From: R-RK-3 sp031399085
Lineage (GTDB): Bacteria; Pseudomonadota; Alphaproteobacteria; Rhizobiales; Rhodomicrobiaceae
Reading direction: 5' to 3'
Length of the DNA stretch: 64,000 bases
NCBI GenBank assembly: GCA_031399085.1
Contig: JANNOQ010000033.1
Span: 372,001-436,000 of the forward strand
Below are positions 17,168 through 25,331 of this stretch, piece by piece; positions within the stretch are counted from its first letter, which is position 1, and each line of letters opens with the position of its first letter. Below the pieces are notes generated by a model. It made no database searches and was not told where the DNA came from. It saw only the letters and a list, made by a program, of their open reading frames with translations. A program made the translations under genes and the position numbers.

Positions 17168-18886
17168 TCAATTCGCCTGCGGCGCGTTAGGGCCAGGCCC
17201 GCCCGACGGCGTATTCTCGATGCCGCGCCGCTCCGCCCAGGCGCTCGCGGCCTCCGGTCCCGCGGCCGGGAGCTGCTTTAGCCCATACGCCTTGGGGGAT
17301 GTCGGCGCCTGAAGCGCGGGATCGTTCAGCGCCTGCCGGTCCTTCTCCGCGATCGGCAGCGGCTCCCCGGTCAGCGGGTCCTTGAAGGCGGACAGCGACA
17401 GCACGTAATAGGCGAGTGCCCAGCGATCCGCTTCGGGGATTGACTGCTCATAGGAGGGCATTGGCGTCCCGGCCAGGCCCGTCGTCATGGTGCGGAAGAT
17501 GTCTTCGGCGTCCGAGCCGGATTTAAACTGGCCGGTGGTCAGGTCGGCGGGGCGGATCGCATAGCCCAGATCCTCCTTGAGGGTCGCGGCCTTTTCCCCG
17601 TCGCCCTTGCCGTTCTGCCCGTGGCATTCCCAGCATTTGGCCTGCTGCCAGACTTCGCGGCCGCGCGAAACCAGCTCCTTGGAGGGCTTGGGCGCATTGC
17701 CGAAGAACAGCGGCGCTCCGGGCGGCTCCTCATTGTAGAAGACGTAGGGCGGACTGGCCGTCCGGTCTACCGTCAGCTCGTATTTGATATATTGGATAAC
17801 GGACAGCCGGTCCTTTTCGGGCAGCATGTGCCAGGACGGCATCGAGGTGCCGCGCACGCCGCGCGTGATAGTCCGCATCAGATCGCCGTCACTGGCCAGC
17901 GTGCCCTGAACCTGCCGGAACTTGTATACCGCCTGGTTGAAATTGCGCGGGCGGAACTTGTACATAAAGGTCGCCGCCGGGCCGTTGCCGTTGCCCTTGA
18001 CGCCGTGACAGCCGAGGCACCGCCGCTTGTAGACCTTTTGCCCCTCCTCGATCCATTCCTCGGAGCGGTTGGGCAATGCGGCGGCCGAAGCCGCGATGCG
18101 CTGCGGCTCGAACAAATCGCGCCAATTGCCGCGATTCATGCCGAGTTTTTGCACGTAGGCGATGAGCGCCCGCATTTCCTGCGTGTTCACCACCAGCCGG
18201 ACCGCATCACCGGTAAACTCCTCGTTCGGGGTGAATATCACCGGATATTTACCGCGCTCGGGTACGAAGACCAGGCCCTCGGGGTTCGGCGTTAGGCGGA
18301 GCTGATCGGGGGCGCTGCCCTTCTTGGAGAAGTCGAAGAACGCCTTTGTGATGTCGTTCGCTTCGAGCGTCTTGGTGCCCGCATCGTCGGTTACAACGGG
18401 CACCAACTCGCTAGGAGCATCGAAAAGCCCGACAAAGCGCGGCATGATGCTGTCGGGCACCAGCATGCGCGGGTCCCAGAAATGTGCCAGATGCCACTCG
18501 TCGCTATATTGCAGGCCGACGCGCGAAAGGTCCGGCCCGATGCGGCGGGTGGAGAATAGATGCGGGATGTCGAACGCATATTCACCGGCCTGCGCCACAG
18601 GCCCCCAGCGCCGCGTCTCACCCGTCACGGGCCGCACGAACTGGGAATGGCAATACCAGCAACCCTCGCGAATATAGATTTGACGGCCTTGCCGTTCGGT
18701 CGGGTTGTAGTCGGTCGCCTCGGCGCTCATCCATTTTAGCTCGCCGATGTCGGTGCGCACCACGCGCGTCACCTCGGTCGTGCGCGATTCCGGATGCAGG
18801 AACGGCAGTATGCCCTGAATCAACACCGCCAGGGATATGCAGAATACGCCCGCCCCAAGCGAGACAGTTCTAACATTCATGCTCAT
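17168..18886 (-). CDS. Triheme cytochrome c, CcoO- and CcoP-like domains fused
   Basis: A 572-residue protein anchored by one N-terminal helix (VSLGAGVFCISLAVLIQGIL). Three haem-binding motifs are visible: CWYCH in a CcoO/FixO-like part with EWHLAHFWDPR and a following SIMPRF that could supply the Met ligand; CLGCH with GVKGNGNGPAA; and CWECH with GQNGKGDGEKA. The last two resemble the diheme CcoP part. It would pass electrons from periplasmic donors to the CcoN-like subunit, replacing separate FixO and FixP. ATG 18886 overlaps the stop of the CcoN-like gene by 4 bases (ATGA). The frame is open further upstream but only through that gene. A paralogue is encoded at 21488-23275. Confidence 0.88.
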   Translation of the reverse strand: MSMNVRTVSLGAGVFCISLAVLIQGILPFLHPESRTTEVTRVVRTDIGELKWMSAEATDYNPTERQGRQIYIREGCWYCHSQFVRPVTGETRRWGPVAQAGEYAFDIPHLFSTRRIGPDLSRVGLQYSDEWHLAHFWDPRMLVPDSIMPRFVGLFDAPSELVPVVTDDAGTKTLEANDITKAFFDFSKKGSAPDQLRLTPNPEGLVFVPERGKYPVIFTPNEEFTGDAVRLVVNTQEMRALIAYVQKLGMNRGNWRDLFEPQRIAASAAALPNRSEEWIEEGQKVYKRRCLGCHGVKGNGNGPAATFMYKFRPRNFNQAVYKFRQVQGTLASDGDLMRTITRGVRGTSMPSWHMLPEKDRLSVIQYIKYELTVDRTASPPYVFYNEEPPGAPLFFGNAPKPSKELVSRGREVWQQAKCWECHGQNGKGDGEKAATLKEDLGYAIRPADLTTGQFKSGSDAEDIFRTMTTGLAGTPMPSYEQSIPEADRWALAYYVLSLSAFKDPLTGEPLPIAEKDRQALNDPALQAPTSPKAYGLKQLPAAGPEAASAWAERRGIENTPSGGPGPNAPQAN

Positions 18887-20319
18887 TGCAGCCTCCCCGC
18901 CGCGACGGCGCCCCCAGGAATCGGCCTTGCAGTTTCGATGGCGGCAACCGGACGCGCGAGCGCGGTCATCATCAGATTGATGACCAGCAGCGACATGCCG
19001 ATATCCATGGAAAGACCCGCAAGCGTGCGGATGAACCAATATGGCGACACAGGCACGAGCGAATTCAGCCACTCGGCGCCGTCCATCCACATATAGCCCT
19101 GCTGCAGACCGCCGGCGGTGAGCACCAGTCCCATCACCGAGATGCCGATGGTGATCAGCCAGAACGACCAATTGCCGAGCTTAAACGACCATAATTCACG
19201 CCCGAACAGGCGCGGCCAGGTGTAGATAAGCCCGCCGACGGCCCAGAGCACGAAGGTGCCGAACACCGTGAGATGCGAATGCGAGATGACGAAGTCGGTG
19301 AAATGCGTCGGCTGCTGGATGGCGCGCAGCGCCTCGGTGGAGCCTTGGAAGCAGCCGATGAGGTACATGATCGAGCCGGTGATCAGAAATTTGGCCGGCA
19401 GGTTGGAGCCGAAGGTCGACCATCGGCCGTTCATCGTGCCGAAAAAATTCACCAGCACCGTCCACACCGGAATGATCAGCAGCATGGAGGAAATGATGGA
19501 CAGGGTTTCCGCCCAGTCGGCGATCGGGCTGTAGAGATAATGGTGGATGCCGACGAACGGGTAAAACAGCGCCAGCGACCAGAAGCCGACCAGCGAAAGC
19601 TTATGGCTGTAGATCGGGTTGCGCGCGCTTGCGGGCAGGAAATAATAGATGATGACATACCCAGCCGGCGTGATCCACAAACCGACGATGTAATGGATAA
19701 ACAGCCCGTGGAACGCGGCATTGTTAATGCCGGGGATGGTATAGGGGATAGTGAATCCCAGGATCAGGTTCATCGTCGTCCATACGAACGCGCCGAGCAG
19801 ATACCACAGCGCCACATAGAGCTGCGGCTCGGTGCGCCGCATGATGGTGACGGTGAACTGCCAGGTCATCGTGGCGATGATGATGAAGATGCCGATATCG
19901 GCGAACAGCGGCAACTCGCCCGCCTCGAGCCCCTGGTTCCAACCCAGCGGTAGCGCGGTGAGGCCAGCGGCAAGCACGATGTTCCACACCCAGGCCATCC
20001 ACCAGGCGAGCCCTTCGGCATGGATCCGCACCCCCGCCAGCCGCGGCACGAGGTAATAGCTGAGGCCGAAGAACAGCGTCGAGAAGGCGCCGAAAATCAC
20101 CCCGTTCACATGCATAGGCCGCAGCCGGCCAAAGGTGAGATATTCAGACGTGCCGAGATAGTCGGGAAAGCTGAACAGGGCGGAAACCATGACGCCGAAA
20201 GTTGGCGTCAGCAGCAGCCAGAACATACCCCAATAAAGCCAAAGGCGCACCAAGGGGAAATTGACCAGATCGTCGAGATGGGCCGGTAATGGCCGGTCTG
20301 CCCGAAAGACTTCCGCCAT
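18883..20319 (-). CDS. CcoN-like heme-copper oxidase subunit I with unusual active-site region
   Basis: A 478-residue protein with about 12 helices. Likely haem and CuB histidines are present: LRPMHVNGVIFGAF, HGLFIHYIVGLW, FVGIHHYLYSPIADWAETL and ISHSHLTVFGTF. The region that reads SYRLSIVHFW in textbook CcoN (the cross-linked tyrosine, by memory) reads YSHKLSLVGFW here, so that position appears to be His. This could mark a divergent oxidase clade or a nitric-oxide-reductase-like enzyme. It is followed directly by the triheme cytochrome gene. GGAGGGGG lies 9 bases before the start. The substrate (oxygen or NO) is not settled by sequence. Confidence 0.87.
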   Translation of the reverse strand: MAEVFRADRPLPAHLDDLVNFPLVRLWLYWGMFWLLLTPTFGVMVSALFSFPDYLGTSEYLTFGRLRPMHVNGVIFGAFSTLFFGLSYYLVPRLAGVRIHAEGLAWWMAWVWNIVLAAGLTALPLGWNQGLEAGELPLFADIGIFIIIATMTWQFTVTIMRRTEPQLYVALWYLLGAFVWTTMNLILGFTIPYTIPGINNAAFHGLFIHYIVGLWITPAGYVIIYYFLPASARNPIYSHKLSLVGFWSLALFYPFVGIHHYLYSPIADWAETLSIISSMLLIIPVWTVLVNFFGTMNGRWSTFGSNLPAKFLITGSIMYLIGCFQGSTEALRAIQQPTHFTDFVISHSHLTVFGTFVLWAVGGLIYTWPRLFGRELWSFKLGNWSFWLITIGISVMGLVLTAGGLQQGYMWMDGAEWLNSLVPVSPYWFIRTLAGLSMDIGMSLLVINLMMTALARPVAAIETARPIPGGAVAAGRLQ

Positions 20320-20337
20320 GTGCGTTACCCCCTCCGT

Positions 20338-20682
20338 TCACGATTTGGCCGCCAAGGCCGCAGCCTGCGCATCGCCGGAAATCAGGAGATCCGCGGGCGG
20401 GTCGATGGCCAGGATTGTCTTGCGCCCTTTGATGATCTGAATGGCGAGCACGACGTTGCCCCGCACGCGCTTTTCAACGCCACCGCTCAGCCGCTTACTG
20501 GGCAGACCGGCGCATGTGTTCTCTGCCAGCGTTTGAAAAAGCGTCAGGGTGGAAACGCAGCGCTTATGAGCGACTCTGCCTTTCGCCGCACCCACAGTAT
20601 TGACCGGAGCACTTACAGCTAAACCCGAAAAAACCCCGTAGCAAAGGGATCCCACAAAGCCGTGGGGTGAAAAGATGTGCAT
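20338..20682 (-). CDS. Unrecognised protein leading the CcoN-like operon, possibly exported
   Basis: A 114-residue protein that begins MHIFSPHGFVGSLCYGVF, a possible signal peptide with cleavage near AVSAP. It has two cysteines in the mature part (KRCVSTL, ENTCAG) and a basic middle (KRLSGGVEKRVRGN). I do not recognise it. It is the first gene of the operon, 18 bases before the CcoN-like start. ATG 20682 is chosen because GGGAGG lies 6 bases upstream; a TTG at 20688 is the only longer option. An assembly or redox accessory role is possible but not shown. Confidence 0.6.
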   Translation of the reverse strand: MHIFSPHGFVGSLCYGVFSGLAVSAPVNTVGAAKGRVAHKRCVSTLTLFQTLAENTCAGLPSKRLSGGVEKRVRGNVVLAIQIIKGRKTILAIDPPADLLISGDAQAAALAAKS

Positions 20683-20768
20683 GCACAACCTCCCTGATGG
20701 GCGTCCGCTGCTGTTAAATGCAGTCTAATTAAAAAGGAAAGTTATACTAACTTATATATAAACGCCAA

Positions 20769-20784
20769 TGCATAAATGTTTCAA
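20769..20784 (-). promoter_or_regulatory. Shared 16-bp motif upstream of the CcoN-like operon
   Basis: Minus strand TTGAAACATTTATGCA, 87 bases upstream of the first start codon (20682). The same sequence with one change (TTGAAACATTTCTGCA) lies 90 bases upstream of the cupredoxin-like gene at 28837-28852. The first six bases, TTGAAA, could also be a -35 box, with TTATAT 17 bases further on. Confidence 0.55.
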
Positions 20785-20876
20785 ATAGGAAATCGTTTAA
20801 TGACTTAGACATTTTTGCAGGGCGGAATATCCTGTGTAACCGATATAAGCCTTGGCTAGTCGAACTCAGATGATTA

Positions 20877-20890
20877 TTGAATTAAATCAA
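20877..20890. promoter_or_regulatory. FNR/FixK/Anr-like binding site
   Basis: TTGA-ATTAAA-TCAA fits the TTGA-N6-TCAA consensus of the FNR/FixK family, and the dyad extends to ATTATTGA/TCAATAAT (8-bp arms). It lies 195 bases upstream of the leftward operon and about 600 bases upstream of the rightward cytochrome operon. FixK-type control is usual for cbb3 oxidases, so oxygen- or NO-dependent expression is inferred. The distance to the start is longer than usual. Confidence 0.5.
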
Positions 20891-21487
20891 TAATTACATG
20901 ATGATATAGGCAGAATGAATGATCGTGCTACTTGCTGCGCGGTAAACGCCTTTCTGCCCGACATGGTTGATCCGACTGGCGACCTTGCAGAGTTACGTTC
21001 AAATCCGAGACGTTATCGGTCCTCTATAAATTAACATCAGGAACGCGCTTATCGTCCAAAGTAGACCGCTTGCGACCGCTGAAGTCCGTGAGGCGAGGCG
21101 CTGTTTTATGTCACCACGGCCATTATGAGCGAACGTTTGCCGAGGTCGCAAATGTACTGCGGCCGCCCAAATAGACCGTTCTCATCCGCAACCAACAAAC
21201 CCGATTAGAAGATTTCGCGAATTACGACTGCCATTCCTTACAAAAGGTCGTCCGCGATCCAATGATTTTTCGTTAAGCCTCGGTTTACGAGCAGTTTTAT
21301 GAAGGAGGCTGCTGCAGCCAACATTGAAGTCTTGTGCAACAGCTATTCATGTGAAAACATGTTGCAAGTAGAGAGGTGCACCGGGAGATGAGACTCGCTC
21401 GCGACAACCGCAGATAGCAGGTAAGTCTATAGGGTTTAATGAGACGCAACGTGCCAGTAAAGGCATGTGACAGGAAGGGAGACGCTT

Positions 21488-23275
21488 ATGGGGGAAGCTG
21501 ACCGCAGTAGCGCGCCAGAGGGCGGCGGCTGGCTTGGCAAGGTGCGGGCTTGCCCTCGGATCACTCGCCTCAACCCGCAATTGGCCGCTCCAATTTTAGG
21601 CGCCGGACTGTTCTTTCTCGCCTTAACCAATCAGGCGGCTCACTCAGCCGACCAATCCAACCGCGTCAAGGCGCCCGTGACAGCGGTGGTGCGCAACGAT
21701 CTCGGGCAACTTAAATGGGTCGCGACCGAAGCAACCAATTACACACCCGTCGAAGCGGCCGGACGGCGCCTGTATGAAGAGGCGCGCTGCTCGTACTGCC
21801 ATTCCCAATATTCGCCGCCAAAGGCCGATCCCTTGAACCGCTGGTCTCCGATCAGCGAAGACAAGCGCCGCTGGGGTCTTCCGGCCGAGCCAGGCGAATA
21901 TGCCTACGACAAACCGGTCCTGTTTGGCGCTAAAGGCATCGCTCCTGACTTGGCACGGGTGGGGCTCAAATACGGCAACGAGTGGCACTTGGCGCATTTT
22001 TACGATCCGCAGGCGGTTGTAAAGAACTCGATCATGGGCGGCTTTTCCGGTTTGTTCGATACGCCAGCAGAGCCGGTGAACATCGTTAGCGCCGCCGAGT
22101 CCGGTAACACGCTGGAGCGGACCGCCGCGACCGAAAAACTGTTCGATTTCGCGAGCAAGGAACAGGTTAAGCTGACGCCCAATGAACAAGGCGTAATGTT
22201 CGTGCCGCTGTCCGCCCGGGGAAAATATCCGTTGGTTTGGACTCCTAACAACGAATATGCCGGCACCGCCGTTAAGCTTGTCGCCGAGTCCGAGGCGATC
22301 AACGCGTTGACTGCTTATGTGCAAAAGCTCGGAACGAACCGCGGCAGGTGGCGCGAGGCGGTCGAGCCGGCGGAAATTGAGGCGGTCGAGATTGACCCGG
22401 CGCGCTCGGACGCGGCGGTTGCGCTAGGCAAGCAGGTCTACGAGCGCCGCTGCATTGGCTGCCACGGGGTCAAGGGCGACGGCAACGGCGAGTCCGCAAC
22501 CTTCATGCACCGGCAGCGCCCGCGCAACTTCACCACCGGCGTCTTCAAGTTCAGATTGACCAAGGGCACGCTGCCGACCGATCGCGATTTGCTGCGCACG
22601 ATCACGCGCGGCGTGCGGGGCACCGCGATGCCGGCCTGGTACGAGTTGCCGCTTGAAGATCGCCTGGCGGTGATCCAATACATCAAATACGAGCTAGCGG
22701 CGGACCGCTCCGATCCGCTCAAGCCGTATTTCTATTTCACCGAGGAGCCGCCGGGAGCGCCCATCGAACTCGGCGTGCCACCCGAGGCCACGACCGAGCT
22801 TGTTGCCCAGGGCCAGAAGGTGTGGCTGCAGGCCAAATGCTGGGAGTGCCACGGCAGGAGCGGTAAGGGAGATGGCGAGAAGGCGGCCGGATTGAAGGAT
22901 GATTGGGGCTTCCCCATTCCTCCGGCGAATCTAACCAGCGGCCAATTCAAGTCCGGCGCGACGGTTTCCGACATCTTCCGGACGATCACGCTAGGGCTTA
23001 GCGGCTCGCCGATGGCATCCTTTCAGGATTCGTTTTCGGAAGCGGATCGTTGGGCGTTGGCCTATTATGTGTTCTCGCTCTCAGCGTTCACCGATCCGCT
23101 CTCGGCGGCCCCGCTGCCGATCACCGAGGCAGACCGCGCGGCGCTCAACGATCCCAAGCTGCAGACCGCCGGCCCGGAGCAAGCCTATAAGCTGTCGCCA
23201 CCGCCTGTTGCCCCGAAGGAAGCGGCGTCATCGAGCATCCGCACAACAAGTTCATTCCTGGGAGCAGTCAAATGA
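21488..23275 (+). CDS. Triheme cytochrome c, paralogue of the CcoO/CcoP-like fusion
   Basis: A 595-residue membrane-anchored cytochrome (helix LAAPILGAGLFFLALT) with haem motifs CSYCH, CIGCH and CWECH in the same order and setting as the protein encoded at 17168-18886 (compare KYGNEWHLAHFYDPQ with QYSDEWHLAHFWDPR). The two are clearly duplicates, but this copy is paired with a PufC-type cytochrome instead of a CcoN-like subunit. Start ATG 21488 has GGGAG 7 bases upstream; an earlier ATG at 21467 has none. It is probably an electron carrier between the quinol/bc1 level or periplasmic donors and the tetraheme partner (inference). Confidence 0.85.
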   Translation: MGEADRSSAPEGGGWLGKVRACPRITRLNPQLAAPILGAGLFFLALTNQAAHSADQSNRVKAPVTAVVRNDLGQLKWVATEATNYTPVEAAGRRLYEEARCSYCHSQYSPPKADPLNRWSPISEDKRRWGLPAEPGEYAYDKPVLFGAKGIAPDLARVGLKYGNEWHLAHFYDPQAVVKNSIMGGFSGLFDTPAEPVNIVSAAESGNTLERTAATEKLFDFASKEQVKLTPNEQGVMFVPLSARGKYPLVWTPNNEYAGTAVKLVAESEAINALTAYVQKLGTNRGRWREAVEPAEIEAVEIDPARSDAAVALGKQVYERRCIGCHGVKGDGNGESATFMHRQRPRNFTTGVFKFRLTKGTLPTDRDLLRTITRGVRGTAMPAWYELPLEDRLAVIQYIKYELAADRSDPLKPYFYFTEEPPGAPIELGVPPEATTELVAQGQKVWLQAKCWECHGRSGKGDGEKAAGLKDDWGFPIPPANLTSGQFKSGATVSDIFRTITLGLSGSPMASFQDSFSEADRWALAYYVFSLSAFTDPLSAAPLPITEADRAALNDPKLQTAGPEQAYKLSPPPVAPKEAASSSIRTTSSFLGAVK

Positions 23276-24327
23276 GCCGGCCGCCCCTTCGCCTTTCGCT
23301 TTTCTTCCCGCTGCTCGGCGGCCTTGCCTTCTTCATCCTCTACACCGTCCTGACCCAGATCGAACGCCCGCCGGTCGAGACCAGCCAGCGCGGTTACCGT
23401 GGAACGGGGGGCGTCGATGTCTACAATCCACGCACCCTGGCGGATTTGAGGGAGGCCAATAAAATCCCGGTCTCGGTTCCCTATGCCGGGGGCGTCGGGC
23501 CGAAAGCCGGAGCCTTCTACAAGAACGTCCAGGTGCTCGGCGATGTCGACACCGGCGAGTTTACCCGGCTGATGGTCAATATGACGACTTGGGTGTCGGC
23601 GGAGCAGGGCTGCGCCGGCTGCCACAACGTCGCCGACTTTGCCGACGACTCGGTTTACACGAAGGTTGCGGCGCGCCGGATGCTGCTCATGACACGGCAC
23701 ATCAACACGGACTGGACCAAGCATGTCGCCCAGACCGGCGTGACCTGTTACACCTGCCATCGCGGGCAGCTCGTGCCGCCGAATGTTTGGTTCAATAATC
23801 CTGGCCCCGGCCAGGCCGGCGGCTTTGCCCAAAACCCCGCCGGACAGAACCATCCGTCGGAGGTCGTCGCCGGCGCTTCGCTGCCATTCGATCCGTTCAC
23901 GCCCTTCCTTGAGAAGGCCGATGACCTTCGCATTCAAGGGACCACGGCCCTCCCGACGGTTAATCGGGATTCAATCAAGCAGGCCGAGTGGACCTATGCC
24001 CTGATGATGAGCATGTCGGATGGTTTGGGCGTGAACTGTAATTTTTGCCACAACACCCGAGCGTTTGCCAATTGGTCGGGAAGCCCGCCGCAGCGGGTGA
24101 CGGCCTGGCATGGCATCCAGATGGTGCGGGAACTGAACAAAAACCATCTCAATCCGCTGAAAAGCATTTTGCCGCCGCGCCGATTGGGTGCGGCGCTCGC
24201 CGACGCCCCGAAGGTGAACTGCGCGACCTGCCACAACGGCGTGCACAAGCCGCTGTTCGGCGTTGGCATGGCGAAAGATTTTCCGGAGCTGAAGGGAGCC
24301 GCGGCTCAGCTATCCCCGGCGCGTTAG
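23272..24327 (+). CDS. PufC-type tetraheme cytochrome c, outside any photosynthesis cluster
   Basis: A 351-residue protein. The N-terminal helix is followed by ERPPVETSQRGYRGTG and YNPRTL, the typical start of the reaction-centre cytochrome subunit. Four haem motifs are visible: GCAGCH, TCYTCHRG (after MLLMTRHINTDW), NCNFCH (after LMMSMSDGLGV) and NCATCHNGVHKPLFG. Spacing and flanking residues match PufC. No lipobox cysteine is present before ERPP, so it should be anchored by the uncleaved helix. It overlaps the triheme gene by 4 bases (ATGA). No puf, puh, bch or crt gene is present in the window. I infer a re-used PufC acting in respiration; a phototroph with a displaced second copy is the alternative. 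Confidence 0.85.
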   Translation: MSRPPLRLSLFFPLLGGLAFFILYTVLTQIERPPVETSQRGYRGTGGVDVYNPRTLADLREANKIPVSVPYAGGVGPKAGAFYKNVQVLGDVDTGEFTRLMVNMTTWVSAEQGCAGCHNVADFADDSVYTKVAARRMLLMTRHINTDWTKHVAQTGVTCYTCHRGQLVPPNVWFNNPGPGQAGGFAQNPAGQNHPSEVVAGASLPFDPFTPFLEKADDLRIQGTTALPTVNRDSIKQAEWTYALMMSMSDGLGVNCNFCHNTRAFANWSGSPPQRVTAWHGIQMVRELNKNHLNPLKSILPPRRLGAALADAPKVNCATCHNGVHKPLFGVGMAKDFPELKGAAAQLSPAR

Positions 24328-24360
24328 AACACGATCAGTTTGAGTAAAACCAACCATCTC

Positions 24361-24459
24361 GTCGCCCCGGCCACCAGAGCCGGGGCCTAATCGCACCCGA
24401 CAAGTTCGAAAGGATATGCGAGTGGATTCTGGACGAGCCTGACGGCTGTCCGGGACGAC
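24361..24459. repeat. Inverted pair of REP-like elements
   Basis: Two related GC-rich units face each other: 24361-24390 (begins GTCGCCCCGGCC, contains AGCCGGGGC) and 24426-24459 (ends GTCCGGGACGAC). The same arrangement occurs at 62330-62443. It fills part of the 341-base gap between the convergent PufC-like and Sco1-like genes. The rest of the gap shows no gene. Confidence 0.55.
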
Positions 24460-24668
24460 ACCAGAGATACAACGCGCGTAGATCGCCGCCAATGCACGGG
24501 ACGATTTAAGTCATGTGTTTGCGCCTGAAGTGATCACGCGCTAGCGTCGCGCCCGATCTTGAAATCAGAGAACGCACTTTTGGCGTCCCGGAAATCGCTC
24601 AGCGACAGCGGCGGCCCATTTTCACCACCGCTGTTTCAATACCAGAATCAGATCCGAACAGCGTGCTT

Positions 24669-25268
24669 TCAGTGCGACGAATTCCTGTGCGGATTTGCGG
24701 CGGCTTCTTCTAGCGCGGCGGCGAGCTGTTCAGCCGTCACATCGCTTTCGAAATGCGTGATGTAGCGGCCATCCGGTGCCATCAAATACATGAATTCAGT
24801 GTGATGCATCAGATAGTTCCCGTCGCCGGCCGGCGCCTTGGCGAAGAATACGCCGTACGCGTAGGCGACGGTGCGCAACGCCTCGGCGTCGCCGCTCAGC
24901 GCGACGAGGCGGGGGCTGAAATAGGCAGCATAATCCTTTAGCAGTTCGGGCGTGTCGCGCTCGGGATCGACGGTGATGAAGATCGGCGCGACACGGGCCG
25001 CTCGCGCGGCATCGCGCCCGGCGACCAGGGCGAGCGCGTCCGTCATTTTCGTCAGCGCCGTTGGACAGGCGTCGGGGCAGGAGGCGTAGCCGAAATAGAT
25101 CAGCATATAAGAGCCGCGAAAGTCCTTATCGCTACGCGTTTGGCCGTTCTGGTCGGTGAGCGTGAAGGGCCCGCCGATTTCGATTTCGGCAGCAACTGCA
25201 GCAGTAAGCCCGAGCATTAGAATCATCAGCCCGGCAAGGATCGGCGCAAGCCGCGGTCTCGATTTCAT
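24669..25268 (-). CDS. Sco1/SenC/PrrC-type copper chaperone
   Basis: A 199-residue protein. A signal/anchor helix (LAPILAGLMILMLGLTAA) precedes a thioredoxin-like domain with the copper site CPDACP and the distal histidine in LMHHTEFMYL. The domain begins IGGPFTLTDQNGQTRSDKDF. Sco1/SenC proteins deliver copper to CuA or, in some proteobacteria, to the CuB site of cbb3 oxidases. It is the last gene of the leftward sulfur/copper operon. The frame opens at 25322; ATG 25268 gives the standard signal peptide, but neither start has a clear ribosome site. Confidence 0.9.
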   Translation of the reverse strand: MKSRPRLAPILAGLMILMLGLTAAVAAEIEIGGPFTLTDQNGQTRSDKDFRGSYMLIYFGYASCPDACPTALTKMTDALALVAGRDAARAARVAPIFITVDPERDTPELLKDYAAYFSPRLVALSGDAEALRTVAYAYGVFFAKAPAGDGNYLMHHTEFMYLMAPDGRYITHFESDVTAEQLAAALEEAAANPHRNSSH

Positions 25269-25331
25269 GGGCACAGGCGAGCCGCTTGACAGGCCATGGT
25301 TAATGGCGTCCCCGGCGCGCATCGGCTCATC

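Larger units (their letters stand above)
20683..21487. promoter_or_regulatory. 800-base AT-rich divergent promoter region between the two cytochrome operons
   Basis: No gene is supported here. The left half (20710-20900) is clearly AT-richer than its surroundings and holds a TTGAAA-N17-TTATAT promoter-like pair on the minus strand, the shared 16-bp motif at 20769-20784 and the FNR/FixK-like palindrome at 20877-20890. The right half contains CATGT-GAAA-ACATG at 21349-21362 and a weaker TTGAA/TGCAA pair near 21324 ahead of the plus-strand operon. The middle (about 20950-21300) shows nothing I can name. Confidence 0.55.

Noticed and set aside
17168..19171. A 667-residue extended triheme cytochrome
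   Set aside because: The extension is out-of-frame CcoN-like DNA; ATG 18886 gives the membrane anchor and an ATGA overlap.
23272..24327. Evidence that the organism is phototrophic
   Set aside because: A PufC-type protein alone is not enough; no pufLM, puhA, bch or crt gene is present in the window.
24328..24668. A possible gene in the gap between the PufC-like and Sco1-like genes
   Set aside because: Short frames there are Arg-rich and coincide with the REP-like pair; the two flanking genes are convergent, so the gap is a terminal region.
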